Shown piece by piece: positions 29,346 through 40,200 of a DNA stretch of 64,000 bases (its first letter is position 1; every line of letters starts with the position of its first letter). The notes under the pieces were generated by a model that saw only the letters and a program-made list of their open reading frames with translations, did not search any database and had not been told where the DNA came from. The stretch spans positions 1 through 64,000 of the forward strand of contig JBPOIS010000070.1 in assembly GCA_052034295.1 (NCBI GenBank), in the 5' to 3' direction. Made by a program: the position numbers and the translations under genes. The DNA comes from JBPOIS01 sp052034295 (GTDB taxonomy: Bacteria; Pseudomonadota; Gammaproteobacteria; Pseudomonadales; Moraxellaceae).

Positions 29346-30977
29346 TCAGTGCACCAGCGGCTGCTCGGCCTGAAACTCGGGCGGCACCAGCACGGAGTCG
29401 CGGATCTCGGCGGCCAGGTCCGGATGGTCAATGGTGTAGTGCAGGCCGCGTGACTCCTGACGCATCAGCGCACAGCGCACGATCATCTCCGACACCAGCA
29501 CCAGATTGCGCAGCTCGATCAGGTTTTTACTGATCCGGTAGTCCGAATAATACTCGTCGATCTCAGCCTTGAGCATCTGGATGCGGTTCAGCGCACGGCG
29601 CAGCCGCTTGGTGCTGCGCACGATGCCCACGTAGTTCCACATGAAGTGCCGCAGTTCATCCCAGTTCTGCAGGATCACCACGTCCTCATCCGGGTGTTCC
29701 TTGACCCGGCTGGCGTCCCACTGCGGCAGCGTCTCCGCCAGCGGCGCAAACTGCTGCAGCCGGGATTCAATGTGCCGCGCTGCACTCATGCCATACACGA
29801 AGCATTCCAGCAGCGAATTGCTGGCCATGCGGTTGGCCCCGTGCAGGCCCGTGAACGAGGTCTCGCCGATGGCATACAGGCCCGGCACGTCGGTCTGGCT
29901 GTGCTGGTCCACCATCACGCCGCCACAGGTGTAGTGGGCTGCAGGCACCACCGGAATCATGTCGCGGGTGATGTCGATGCCCAGCGCCATCAGCCGCTCA
30001 TACAGCATGGGGAAATGCCCCTTGATGAAGTCAGCCGGCTGGTGGGTGATGTCCAGCCAGACATGGCGGATGCCGAGGCGTTTCATTTCATAGTCAATCG
30101 CCCGCGCCACCACATCGCGGGGGGCCAGCTCGGCCCGTTCATCAAAGCGCGGCATGAAGCGCTCGCCATCGGGCAGTCGCAGGTAGGCCCCTTCGCCGCG
30201 CATGGCTTCAGTGATCAAAAACGACCGCGCCTGGGGGTGGTACAGGCAGGTGGGGTGGAATTGGTTGAACTCCAGATTGGCCACTCGGCAGCCCGCCCGC
30301 CACGCCATGGCAATGCCATCGCCGGTGGCCACATCCGGGTTGGAGGTGTACAGGTAGGCCTTGCTGGCCCCGCCGCAGGCCAGGGCCACAAACCCGGCGG
30401 CAAAGGTCAGCACCTCGCCGCTGTCCAGATTCAGCGCATACAGCCCAAGCACATGGTTGGGGCCGGGCAGGCCGAGCTTCTGCCGGGTGATCACATCAAT
30501 GGCGGCGTGGTTTTCCAGCAGGGTCACGTTGGGGCAGGCACGGACCTGCTGCACCAGCGTGGTCGAAATTGCCATGCCGGTGGCATCGGCCACGTGGATG
30601 ATGCGCCGGTGGGAATGCCCCCCCTCGCGGGTCAGGTGCAATTGCTCGGCGTCATCCAGGGTGAATTTCACCCCCTGCCGCAGCAAGAAGTCCACCGCAT
30701 CGCGGCCATGTTCCACCGTGAAGGCCACGGCATCGCGGTGGCACAGTCCGGCCCCGGCAATCAGCGTGTCCTCAATGTGGTGGTCGATGGAGTCGGTCTG
30801 GTCCAGCACCGCCGCCACGCCGCCCTGGGCATAAAACGTGCTGGCATCGGTGAGCACAGATTTGGCCAGCACCACGATGTGCAGTGAACTGGGCAAGGAC
30901 AGCGCCAGGGTCAGGCCGGCTGCGCCACTGCCCACGATGATGACGTCTGCCCGCTGGAGTGAGGAGGGTGTGTTCAT
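29346..30977 (-). CDS. nadB: L-aspartate oxidase NadB
   Basis: FAD enzyme (543 residues) oxidising L-aspartate to iminoaspartate for NAD synthesis. Motifs: [17 protein letters not shown] (dinucleotide fold), [49 protein letters not shown] and [20 protein letters not shown], plus the C-terminal helical domain. Length is standard. Divergent from mucD across 231 bp, the place where algU-mucABC sit in pseudomonads. Confidence 0.97.
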   Translation of the reverse strand: MNTPSSLQRADVIIVGSGAAGLTLALSLPSSLHIVVLAKSVLTDASTFYAQGGVAAVLDQTDSIDHHIEDTLIAGAGLCHRDAVAFTVEHGRDAVDFLLRQGVKFTLDDAEQLHLTREGGHSHRRIIHVADATGMAISTTLVQQVRACPNVTLLENHAAIDVITRQKLGLPGPNHVLGLYALNLDSGEVLTFAAGFVALACGGASKAYLYTSNPDVATGDGIAMAWRAGCRVANLEFNQFHPTCLYHPQARSFLITEAMRGEGAYLRLPDGERFMPRFDERAELAPRDVVARAIDYEMKRLGIRHVWLDITHQPADFIKGHFPMLYERLMALGIDITRDMIPVVPAAHYTCGGVMVDQHSQTDVPGLYAIGETSFTGLHGANRMASNSLLECFVYGMSAARHIESRLQQFAPLAETLPQWDASRVKEHPDEDVVILQNWDELRHFMWNYVGIVRSTKRLRRALNRIQMLKAEIDEYYSDYRISKNLIELRNLVLVSEMIVRCALMRQESRGLHYTIDHPDLAAEIRDSVLVPPEFQAEQPLVH

Positions 30978-31208
30978 GAATCCCGTGCACCAATCTGCAA
31001 TGCCTGAATCATCGGGAAAAAATCTTCAAAATCCAAGGGCCATAATGCCCAATTCTGCAGGCAGTGAGCAGCTTCTCCATGTTTCTGTGTGAAATTGACA
31101 AGTTTTTCCAACACATTGTGTTTTGACGCTCGGTTAAGGTCAGGGCATCAACCGACGGGTGCCAGGCCGGCAGTCGTCAGGCTGGACTGAACTGGAGGGA
31201 AATCGGCC

Positions 31209-32621
31209 ATGGGCTTCATTCAATCGCGCGTTTTACAACAGTGCCTGCTGGCCAGTGCGCTGGTGGTCGGCGGGGTCAGCTTGCCCCTGACCGTGCAGGC
31301 TGCCGTGCCGGTGGATTTTTCCGCGCTGGTGGAGCAGGTCAGTCCAGCGGTGGTGCGCGTCAATGTGGCGAAAAAACTCAGTCAGGAAGAATTGCTGCAG
31401 CAGCAACTGCCCGAGCTGCTGAAGCGGTTTTTTGGCAACAGCATCCAGATTCCCCAGCAGCGCAACCCGGTGGAGCAGTACGCCTACGGCAGTGCGTTTT
31501 TCATCTCCTCCGATGGCTACCTGCTCACCAACCACCACGTGATTGAGGATGCCCGCAAGATCACCATCACCCTCAATGACCGCCGTGAAGTGGATGCCGA
31601 ACTGGTCGGTTCCGATGAGCGCACCGACGTGGCCGTGCTGAAGGTGAAGGGCAGCGGCTATCCGGCCCTGAAGCTGGGTGACTCCAACGCCCTGAAGGTC
31701 GGTGAGCCGGTGCTGGCCATTGGCTCGCCATTCGGGTTTGATTATTCTGCCTCAGCCGGGATTGTCAGTGCCAAGGCGCGCACCATGTCCGCCGAAAAAG
31801 CCGTGCCGTTCATCCAGTCGGATGTAGCGCTCAACCCCGGCAACTCGGGGGGGCCGCTGTTCAGCCAGCGCGGTGAAGTGGTGGGCATCAACTCGCGGAT
31901 TTTCAGCGGCACCGGCGGCTATATGGGCCTGTCGTTCTCGATTCCGATTGATGTGGCCATGGATGTGTTCAACCAGATCCGCCAGAACGGCAAGGTGTCG
32001 CGGGCCTATCTGGGCGTGGTGCCGCAGGACATCGACCGCAATCTGGCTGAAGTCTATGGCCTGCCGCGTCCCGAAGGCTCGGTGCTGACGCAGATCTTCC
32101 CGGACACCCCGGCCAGCCGCGCCGGGCTTAAGGAAGGCGACATCGTGCTGGCGTATGATGGCCAGCCGATCAACCGCTCCACCGACCTGATCAACCTGAT
32201 CAACCGCACCCGGCCCAACACCAAGGTGACGCTGACGGTGCTGCGCAATGGCAAAACCCTGACCCTGACGCCCACGCTGATGGTGTCCGCTGAGGATGAG
32301 GCCAGCAGTGCCAGTGGCAGCAGTGCGGTGCCCGGACAGGTGCTGGGCCTGAGCGTGCGCGAGCTGACGCCCCAGGAGCAGAGCCAGCTGAAAGGCAAAG
32401 GGGTGCTGGTGGCGCAGGTGGCCCTGGACAGTCTGGCGGCGCGTTCCGGTCTGCAGCAGGGCGATGTGATTGCCCGGCTCAATGGCCAGGACACGCCGGA
32501 TCTGGCCAGCTTCAGGCGGGCCGTGGCCAGTCTGCCCACCAACAAGGTGGTGGGGGTGTCGCTGTACCGCAATGGGGTTCCGGTGATTCTGGGCCTGCGG
32601 CTGGAAAGTCCGCGTCCCTGA
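31209..32621 (+). CDS. mucD: Periplasmic serine protease/chaperone MucD (DegP-like)
   Basis: HtrA protease of 470 residues with a signal peptide (LLASALVVGGVSLPLTVQAA), a trypsin-like domain and two PDZ domains (about 265-355 and 375-465). Triad: His110 in LTNHHVIED, Asp140 in ERTDVAVL, Ser213 in NPGNSGGPLF. It degrades or refolds damaged envelope proteins. GGAGGG precedes ATG 31209. Upstream sequence (31095-31100) has TTGACA but no good -10; no clear sigmaE-type promoter was recognised. In pseudomonads lepA follows directly; here the capsule locus intervenes. Confidence 0.95.
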   Translation: MGFIQSRVLQQCLLASALVVGGVSLPLTVQAAVPVDFSALVEQVSPAVVRVNVAKKLSQEELLQQQLPELLKRFFGNSIQIPQQRNPVEQYAYGSAFFISSDGYLLTNHHVIEDARKITITLNDRREVDAELVGSDERTDVAVLKVKGSGYPALKLGDSNALKVGEPVLAIGSPFGFDYSASAGIVSAKARTMSAEKAVPFIQSDVALNPGNSGGPLFSQRGEVVGINSRIFSGTGGYMGLSFSIPIDVAMDVFNQIRQNGKVSRAYLGVVPQDIDRNLAEVYGLPRPEGSVLTQIFPDTPASRAGLKEGDIVLAYDGQPINRSTDLINLINRTRPNTKVTLTVLRNGKTLTLTPTLMVSAEDEASSASGSSAVPGQVLGLSVRELTPQEQSQLKGKGVLVAQVALDSLAARSGLQQGDVIARLNGQDTPDLASFRRAVASLPTNKVVGVSLYRNGVPVILGLRLESPRP

Positions 32622-32758
32622 GCGGAACAGGGTCCTTCAGAAGCCCCGGCGCAGCGGATTAACACAAGCCCACCAGAGTGGGCCTGTGGCTGTGCTAACA
32701 TGGCGCGCTGCCGGGTGAGCCGTGCAGGTCCGATGAACTGGGGTGGTGTCTGGGGTCC

Positions 32759-33577
32759 ATGTCCGCTGATGAGATTGAAACCGGGGCCTATTATCCCCGC
32801 TCCAAGCGCAATAGCCTGACCATTCAGTGGGCAGCGATTCGCGCCCTGTTTTTGCGTGAGCTGCAGACCCGGTTTGGGCATTACCGTCTCGGCTACCTGT
32901 GGGCCATCCTGGAGCCCGGCCTGCACATTGGCTTTTTGCTGGCGGTGGTGACCCTGGGGCTGGGCCGGCAGATGTCCGGCATGAGCTACGGGGTGTTTTT
33001 GCTGTGTGGCATCCTGCCCTGGTTCATGTTCACCCGTTCGGCCAGCCGTGCCCTTGGGGCCATTGAAGGCAACCGCGGGCTGTTCAATTACCGGCCAGTG
33101 CTGCCGATTGATGCGGTGATTGCGCGGACGGCGCTGGAAGGGGTGCTGTATTTTGGCACCTTTGTGCTGTTTACCCTGTTTTTTGCCTGGATTGATTCCA
33201 CGGTCCGCTTCAACCATGTGCCGCTGGTGATCTGCACCTGGCTGGTGCTGTGGCTGCTCAGCCTGGGGTTCAGCCTGCTGATGATGGTGTTTGGCTACTT
33301 TTTTTCCGAGCTGGCCAAGGTCATGGGCATCGTGTTCATGGTGCTGTATTTCAGTTCTGGCATCATGTTCAGCCTGCATCTGGTACCAGAAAAATACCAG
33401 CATTACCTGCTGTGGAATCCCGTGGTGCACGCCTTTGAGTTCATCCGTTTCGGGGTCTACGATGGCTATCCGATCGGCCATGTGGACTATGACTATTTGT
33501 TGATTGCCACACTCACTGTGTTGTTTTTCGGACTGTTTTTTTATCGCGCCTACGAAAAACGGATGATGACCTCATGA
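32759..33577 (+). CDS. kpsM: Capsule polysaccharide ABC exporter, permease subunit (KpsM/CtrC)
   Basis: Inner-membrane subunit (272 residues) with about six helices, of the ABC-2 family that exports group 2 capsule on its lipid anchor. RELQTRFGHYRLGYLWAILEP at the N-terminus, GVFLLCGILPWFMF, and the late LVPEKYQHYLLWNPVVHAFEFIRFGVYDGYP segment are typical of KpsM/CtrC/BexB. An extended -10 (TGCTAACAT, 32693-32701) lies 58 bp upstream without a clear -35 and may start the capsule operon. Overlaps kpsT by 4 bp. Confidence 0.93.
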   Translation: MSADEIETGAYYPRSKRNSLTIQWAAIRALFLRELQTRFGHYRLGYLWAILEPGLHIGFLLAVVTLGLGRQMSGMSYGVFLLCGILPWFMFTRSASRALGAIEGNRGLFNYRPVLPIDAVIARTALEGVLYFGTFVLFTLFFAWIDSTVRFNHVPLVICTWLVLWLLSLGFSLLMMVFGYFFSELAKVMGIVFMVLYFSSGIMFSLHLVPEKYQHYLLWNPVVHAFEFIRFGVYDGYPIGHVDYDYLLIATLTVLFFGLFFYRAYEKRMMTS

Positions 33578-34254
33578 TCCGCCTCGAACACCTCACCAAG
33601 TCCTATCCGACCCCCAAGGGGCGGCACTACCTGTTCCGCGACCTGAATCTGGAGCTGCCCTCCGGGCACAGCATTGCCCTGATGGGCCTCAACGGCGCAG
33701 GCAAAAGCACGCTGCTGCGCATCATCGGCGGGATTGATTATCCGGACTCGGGCCGGGTGGTGACCGACTGCACCATTTCCTGGCCGATTGGGCTGGCGAG
33801 CTGCTTTCAGGGCAGCCTGACCGCCCGGCAGAATGTGCGCTTCGTGGCGCGGCTGTATGTGCCAGAGGAGCAGATCGAAGAAAAGGTCCGCTTCGTGCAG
33901 GAGTTTGCCGAGCTGGGCAAATACTTCGACATGCCGGTCAAGAGCTATTCGTCCGGGATGCGGGGGCGGCTGACCTTCGGGCTGAGCATGGCCTTTGATT
34001 TTGATTATTATCTGGTCGATGAGGCCGGTGCAGCGGGCGATGCCAAATTCCGCCAGAAAAGTGAGGCAGAATATGCCCGGCTCAAGCAACGGGCCAATTT
34101 TATTATTGTGTCACACAACAAGCAGGAATTGCTCAAGCAGTGTGATATGGCAGTGTGGTTGAAGGATGGTCAGGCAACCGTCTATCACGACATTCGCGAA
34201 GCAATTGAGGTTTATGAATCCTATGCTTTGGCTCAAAAAAAGTCGCCAGCGTAA
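33574..34254 (+). CDS. kpsT: Capsule polysaccharide ABC exporter, ATPase subunit (KpsT/CtrD)
   Basis: ATP-binding subunit (226 residues) that pairs with KpsM. Walker A GLNGAGKSTLLR, signature motif YSSGMRGRLTFGLSMAF, Walker B YYLVDEA and the switch His in FIIVSHNKQEL. The degenerate DEAGAAGDAKF after Walker B is typical of KpsT. Starts inside the kpsM stop (ATGA). Confidence 0.95.
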   Translation: MIRLEHLTKSYPTPKGRHYLFRDLNLELPSGHSIALMGLNGAGKSTLLRIIGGIDYPDSGRVVTDCTISWPIGLASCFQGSLTARQNVRFVARLYVPEEQIEEKVRFVQEFAELGKYFDMPVKSYSSGMRGRLTFGLSMAFDFDYYLVDEAGAAGDAKFRQKSEAEYARLKQRANFIIVSHNKQELLKQCDMAVWLKDGQATVYHDIREAIEVYESYALAQKKSPA

Positions 34255-35335
34255 CCTGGCCCTGTTGATTGGGGTGGTGTTGCTGCCGATGGCGGTGATG
34301 GCCTTTTATCTGCTGGCCGTGGCGCAAAACCGCTACGTCAGTGCCTCGACGGTGGTGGTCAAACAGGTGGGCGAAAGCGGCGGTGCGTCGCTGAGTGGCA
34401 TTGGTGCCCTGCTGGGCGGGGTGTCCACCAACGCCGAGGACCTGCGCTTCCTGCGTCAGTACATCGAATCCCCGGACATGCTGAACGCCCTGGACAAGCG
34501 CCTGAACCTGCGCCGTGCCTTTGCCGGCAATGGCCGGGACTGGGTGTACCAGATGCCGGCAGATGCCAACCGTGAAGAGTTCCTGGCCTACTACCGCAAG
34601 CGGGTGTCGGTGAATCTGGATGACCAGACCAACCTGCTCAACGTGAGCAGTGAGGGTTTTGACCCACAGTTTGCGCTGCGCCTCAACCAGGAAATCCTCA
34701 GCCTGAGCGAAGCCTTCATCAACAACATTTCCCGGCGACTGGCCGAGCAGCAACTGGCCTACAGCCAGCAGCAGCTGCGCGAATCCACCGAGCGGCTGAA
34801 TGCGGCGCGGCAGGCGGTGCTCAGCTATCAGAACCGCACCGACACCATTGATCCGGCCCTGAATGTCAGTGCCATTTCCAAGCTGGTGATGTCGCTGCAG
34901 ACCGATCTGGCCGGACTGCAGACCCAGGAGCGTACCCTGCTGGCCTACCTGAATGCTGATGCCCCGCAGGTGGTGGCCATCCGCAGCCAGATCCGTGCCG
35001 TGGAGCAGCAGATCGCCCAGGAGCAGGCCAAACTGACCTCAACCGGCGGGGGCGGGGCCCGGCTGAACAGCCAGAGTGCCGAATTTGAGGCGCTGAAGGC
35101 GAAGCTGGATTTTGAGGCGGACCTGTACAAGCTGGCGCTGGGGGGCATTGAAAAGGCGCGCATGGAAGCCGCGCGCAAAATGAAAAACCTGATCGTGATT
35201 TCCTCACCGCAACTGGCCGATGCCCCGACCTATCCGCGCCGGGGCTATCTGTTGCTTTCCACTTTGATGGTGCTGCTGATGCTGTATGGCTTTTTGCGTC
35301 TGGCGCTGGCGGTCATCCGCGAACATCGGGATTAA
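34214..35335 (+). CDS. kpsE: Capsule export inner-membrane protein (KpsE/CtrB/BexC)
   Basis: Polysaccharide co-polymerase-like protein (373 residues): N-terminal transmembrane helix (LALLIGVVLLPMAVMAFYLLA), a long periplasmic coiled coil (about 170-320) and a C-terminal transmembrane helix (LLLSTLMVLLMLYGFLRLAL). It bridges the ABC transporter to the outer-membrane KpsD channel. The Pro/Tyr-rich PTYPRRG before the last helix is family typical. It starts 41 bp inside kpsT, with a GAGG site before ATG 34214. Confidence 0.93.
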   Translation: MNPMLWLKKSRQRNLALLIGVVLLPMAVMAFYLLAVAQNRYVSASTVVVKQVGESGGASLSGIGALLGGVSTNAEDLRFLRQYIESPDMLNALDKRLNLRRAFAGNGRDWVYQMPADANREEFLAYYRKRVSVNLDDQTNLLNVSSEGFDPQFALRLNQEILSLSEAFINNISRRLAEQQLAYSQQQLRESTERLNAARQAVLSYQNRTDTIDPALNVSAISKLVMSLQTDLAGLQTQERTLLAYLNADAPQVVAIRSQIRAVEQQIAQEQAKLTSTGGGGARLNSQSAEFEALKAKLDFEADLYKLALGGIEKARMEAARKMKNLIVISSPQLADAPTYPRRGYLLLSTLMVLLMLYGFLRLALAVIREHRD

Positions 35336-35340
35336 AACTC

Positions 35341-37140
35341 ATGGCACATTTTCGTTTTTCTGCGCCGCTGTTGCGCCTGATGTTGACCGTCACGGTGCCC
35401 GTGGCCGGGGTACAGGCGGCTGACCTGAGCAGCGTCACCACGGCAGACCTGATCGCCCAGATCCAGCAGATGCAGGGCAGTTCCAGCGGCATGACCGGGC
35501 TCGACAGTGCCGACACCGCGGCCAGCCCGGACCGGGTCGGCACCCTGCCCAGTGTACAGACCCAGCCCCAGCTCGGCACGGACAGCACGGTCAACCTGCG
35601 GGCCCGTCCCCTCATCCAGTCGCCCAACCACAGCGCACCCACGCCGCTGTACAACACCGGCTCGCGCATGTTTGGTGTGCAGCTGTTTCACGGCGCGTTT
35701 GCCGCCAGCAGCGGCAGCACCTTCAACAGCAGCTATGTCATCAATCCGGGTGACAACGTGCAGGTGCGCATGTGGGGTGGCTATCAGTATGCCGGCACCC
35801 TGACCGTGGATGCGCAGGGCAACATCTTTGTGCCCAACGTCGGCCCGGTGAAGGTCGGCGGGGTCAGCAATGGCAGCCTGCAATCGGTGGTGGAAGGCCG
35901 GGTGCGTCAGGTGTATCGCGCCAATGTCGGTATTTATGCAGCGCTGGAAACCGCCCAGCCGGTCAAGGTGCTGGTCACGGGATTCGTGCAGCAGCCCGGC
36001 AATTATGGCGGGGTGTCCGGCGATTCGGTGCTGTCCTATCTGGACCGTGCCGGTGGGGTGGACCCGGACCGGGGCAGCTACGTGGACATCCAGATCCGCC
36101 GCAATGGCCGGGTGCAGCAGTCGGTCAACCTGTATGACTTCCTGTTGTCCGGCAACCTGCAGCCGTTTGCGTTCCGCGATGGCGATGTGGTGGTGGTGGG
36201 GCCACGCCGACACACCTTCAGTGTCGGCGGTGAAGTGTTCAACCCCTATGATTTCGAGTTTGATGTGCCCAACCTGACCGTGGAGCGGGCGCTGCAGGTG
36301 GCCCGGCCCCGGCCCAATGCCACCCACGTCAGCATCGTACGCGGACAGGGCAGCAGCCGTGGCAGTGAATACTACCCGCTGGTGCAGGCAGGTCCGGTGG
36401 TGTTGCGTGATGGTGACACGGTAAACGTCACGGCAGACCGCTATGCCGGCAACATCCAGGTGCGGCTCGAAGGGGCACACAACAGCCCGCATGCCATGGT
36501 GCTGCCGTATGGGGCCACCCTGAAGCAGGTGCTGGACCAGCTCAAACCCAACGCGCTGTCGCGGGTCGGCGACATCCAGCTGTTCCGTCCTTCCGTGGCC
36601 ACCCGCCAGAAGGAAATGCTCAATGTGTCGCTGAACAAACTGGAAGAGGCGACCCTCTCGGTGCGCTCAGCCACCACCGAAGAAGCCTCGCTGCGCGCCA
36701 AGGATGCCGACCTGATCAAGCAGTTCATCGCCCGTGCCCGCACCATTCAGCCCAAGGGTCAGGTGATCATCCCCGCCGGAGCTGCCGATTCGGTGATCCT
36801 GCAGGAAGGCGACGTGCTGTATGTGCCGGAACAGACCTCGGCGATTCTGGTGCACGGTGAAGTCATGTTCCCGAATGCCATCGTCTGGCAGCCTGGCCTG
36901 ACCGCCCAGCATTACATCAATGAAGTGGGCGGCTACACCCAGAGCTCGGACAAATCCCGGCTGATCCTGATCCGGCCCAATGGCGAAGCCCGGCTGGTGA
37001 CGGCCAGCACCCGGATCGAGTCCGGCGATGAGCTGATGGTCCTGCCCAAGGTCACCGCCAAAAAAATGGAAATCACCCGCGCCTTGTCCACCATCATTTA
37101 TCAGGTGGCGATCGCGGCCAAGGTCATTCTGAACCTGTAA
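35341..37140 (+). CDS. kpsD: Capsule export outer-membrane (OPX) protein, KpsD-like
   Basis: Protein of 599 residues with a signal peptide (LLRLMLTVTVPVAGVQAA, no lipobox cysteine). The polysaccharide-export domain begins at SSYVINPGDNVQVRMWGG, followed by several SLBB domains (VLVTGFVQQPGNYGG, FSVGGEVFNPYDFEF, AILVHGEVMFPNAIVWQPGL). The length and lack of lipidation resemble KpsD of E. coli more than lipoprotein Wza/CtrA. It forms the trans-envelope exit channel with KpsE. Five bp after kpsE. Confidence 0.92.
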   Translation: MAHFRFSAPLLRLMLTVTVPVAGVQAADLSSVTTADLIAQIQQMQGSSSGMTGLDSADTAASPDRVGTLPSVQTQPQLGTDSTVNLRARPLIQSPNHSAPTPLYNTGSRMFGVQLFHGAFAASSGSTFNSSYVINPGDNVQVRMWGGYQYAGTLTVDAQGNIFVPNVGPVKVGGVSNGSLQSVVEGRVRQVYRANVGIYAALETAQPVKVLVTGFVQQPGNYGGVSGDSVLSYLDRAGGVDPDRGSYVDIQIRRNGRVQQSVNLYDFLLSGNLQPFAFRDGDVVVVGPRRHTFSVGGEVFNPYDFEFDVPNLTVERALQVARPRPNATHVSIVRGQGSSRGSEYYPLVQAGPVVLRDGDTVNVTADRYAGNIQVRLEGAHNSPHAMVLPYGATLKQVLDQLKPNALSRVGDIQLFRPSVATRQKEMLNVSLNKLEEATLSVRSATTEEASLRAKDADLIKQFIARARTIQPKGQVIIPAGAADSVILQEGDVLYVPEQTSAILVHGEVMFPNAIVWQPGLTAQHYINEVGGYTQSSDKSRLILIRPNGEARLVTASTRIESGDELMVLPKVTAKKMEITRALSTIIYQVAIAAKVILNL

Positions 37141-37224
37141 TTTTGCACACTGGCTGGGCAGCAAGGCTTTGAACCCGGGTTTCAAGGCCTTTTTGCTCAC
37201 CGATGAAAAAAAAGGAACTCCACC

Positions 37225-40200
37225 ATGACGCGGCGCACTCGCCCTCACCAGGATCCCGCAGCAGCTTCGGGTCAGAATCCAGCCGTGGACAACGGCCAGT
37301 CCAGCCCCAGGAAAAACGCCACTTCCAGGCGCCTGAACAAAAAAAACCTGCATCGCCAGTCCAGTGCAACGGCCCCGATGGTGCCGGGGCTGGACACGTC
37401 AACTGCACGGCAGGCGTCTGAGCCGGTCGCGCCTGGGGTGACGGTGCAGGGTGTGGAGGGTGTTGAAGGGCCAGCGGAGCCTGTCCCGGCTGAACCGGTA
37501 TCCAACCCGTCGCTTTCGGTTGCTGTACCGGACCTGCCGCAGCCTGAACCGGCAGCCGCCGCCATCCCCGCTGCACCGGAACCCCGGCCTGCTGAGACCC
37601 CAGCGGCCAGCGCAGAGCCTGCCAGAACCGAAGCCGCGCGTGAGACCAGCGTGGCAATGGATCACGACACTGCCGGAACGGCAGCGCAGGGGATTGCGGA
37701 AACCGCTGCCGACCTGCCGGACGAAGCAGCCGCCGCCCAGCAGGAAGCCCTGCGCCAGCTGGCTGAACAGAATCAGGCCCTGCAGCAGCAGCTGGCCGCC
37801 CTGAACCAGCAGGCCACCCAGCAGCAACGGGCGCTGATCCAGGTGCGCAGTGAGCGCGACATCCATGAAGTGCGCCGCCACGAAGGCCAGCAGAGTGTCG
37901 AGGAGCTGCAGGAAGAGCTGGTCCGCTCCCAGCATGCGCTGGAAGACATGCGCCTGCGCCTGCAAAAGCTGCAGCAGGATGCCGAAAAAGCCCGCCAGAA
38001 GGCCAGCAATGCCAAAAAAACCCTGTCATTTCAGCTGGGCAATGCCCTGATTGAAAGCACCAAATCCGTGGAGGGCCTGCTGAAGCTGCCGCACCGCCTG
38101 TGGACCATCCACCAGCAGTCGCAGCAGCGCAAAAAAGCCCCCCCGGCTCCGGTGCCAGTGGCCCGGCATACCCAGCCAGCGTTGCCGCTGCAGCCCCTGA
38201 CCACGGCGGTGGAGCAAAATCGCGCTGCAGCCATCGCGGCGGCGGCCCATCAACAGTTCAAGCTGGGTTTTGGCTTCGGTGACGACACGTTTTACCGGGA
38301 CATCACCCGGCTGCGCATCGCCACCATCATGGACGAATTCACCTTTTCGTCGTTTGCCCCGGAGGCCAACCTGCTGCAGCTGACCCCGCAGTTCTGGTCA
38401 CGCGAGCTGGAAGTGTTTGAGCCGCAGCTGCTGATGGTGGAGTCGGCGTGGCGTGGCAAGGACGACCAGTGGGGCAACAAAGTGGGCCACCGCAGTCAGG
38501 AAGTGCTCGACATCGTGGCCTGGTGCCGCCAGCGCAACATTCCGACCGTGTTCTGGAACAAGGAAGACCCGGTGCACTTTGGCACCTTCATCAACACCGC
38601 GCGCCTGTTTGACCATGTGTTCACCACCGATGTGGATTGCGTGCCGCGCTACAAGCACCTGCTGGGCCATGACCGGGTGTACCTGATGCCCTTTGCTGCC
38701 CAGCTCAGCGTGCACAATCCAGTGGAAAAATACCCGCGCAAACCCGCGTTCTGCTTTGCCGGGGCCTATTATGTGAAATACCCGGAGCGCACCCGCGATC
38801 TGGAATCCATGCTGGCCTACCTGCCCAATTTCCGGCCCGTGGAGATCTACGACCGCAATTATGGCGGCACCCACCCGGACTACCAGTTTCCGCCGCAATA
38901 CCAGCCCTTCATCGTCGGTAACCTCAAATACCATGAGATCGACAAGGCGTACAAGGGCTATGAGTGGGGCATCAACCTCAACTCCATCAAACAGTCGCAA
39001 AGCATGTTTGCCCGCCGGGTGTTTGAGCTGCTGGCCTGCAACACGCTGGTGGTCAGCAACTATGCCCGGGGCCTGCAATTGATGTTTGGCGATCTGGTGC
39101 TGGCCAGTGACAGTGGCCAGCACCTGCTGCAGCGCCTGCAGGCCCTGGAAGCAGCCGATGCCCTGCCCAGGGTCCGCGCCCTTGCCCTGCGGGAAGTGCT
39201 GCGCCACCACACCTATCAGGACCGTCTGGCGCAGGTGGTGTCGCGGATCCTGCAAAAGGACGCCCCGGCCAAGGGGCCCCAGGTGGTGGTGCTGAGCCGG
39301 GTCAAGGACACTGAACAGCTCAGCCATGTGCTGGCGCAGTTTGCACAGCAGACCCATGCGCGCAGGCGTCTGGTGCTGGTGGGAGAGCCTGGGCTACAGC
39401 CTGAGTCACTGCCGGAGCAGGTGCGCTGGCTGGACCTGAACGCCAGTCAGGACGTGATGCTGCATGAGCTGGCGACCGGGCCATACTGGCTGGCGGTGAT
39501 GGTGCCGGATGACCACTATGCGGCGCATTATCTGGAAGATCTGGCGCTGGCCACGCTGTACGCCCACACCCCGGTGGTGGGCAAGGGCAGCCGGTTCGTC
39601 TGGGTGCAGTCGCAGCAGCAGGTGGTGCAGCAGCACGCCGATCAGGCCTACCGGCCTGTCGACCAGCTGCCGGCGCGCTGTAGCCTGAAGTCCTCCGAGG
39701 CGCTGGAATCCATGAGCGTGCGCGACTGGATCCGTGATTTGTATCAAAAAACCTACCCGGAAACCGGGCTGGCCATCGACCCCTACAACTACTGCCTGAA
39801 TGGACAGGGCCTGACCGCCGTTCAGCAGCAGCAGGTGGATTCCGGGCTGGCGCTGGACACCGGGGTGGGGTTTACGCGGCTGCAACAGTTTGCCGACCAG
39901 CTGTCCATCGATGGTTTCAGTCAGGGCGGGGAAGGCCGCCTGCTGGGCGTGGATGTGTTGCAGGCCCTGTTCCCGCGGGTGCGCAAGCAGTCCAGAGTCA
40001 CCTGTGCCGTGACGGCCGGGCAGATGGTGTTTAACTCCACCCTTGCCGATGGCCAGCATGAATACTGGTATGCCACCCGCGACCTGCTGCCGGAAGAGCT
40101 GGATGTGCGGGACCGGCAGCTGTGCCTGAACCTGCAGACCCGCATTGGCCTGAACATCCAGCTGGCGGTGTTGTTCCTGGATGCGCAGGGCGAGCGGCTG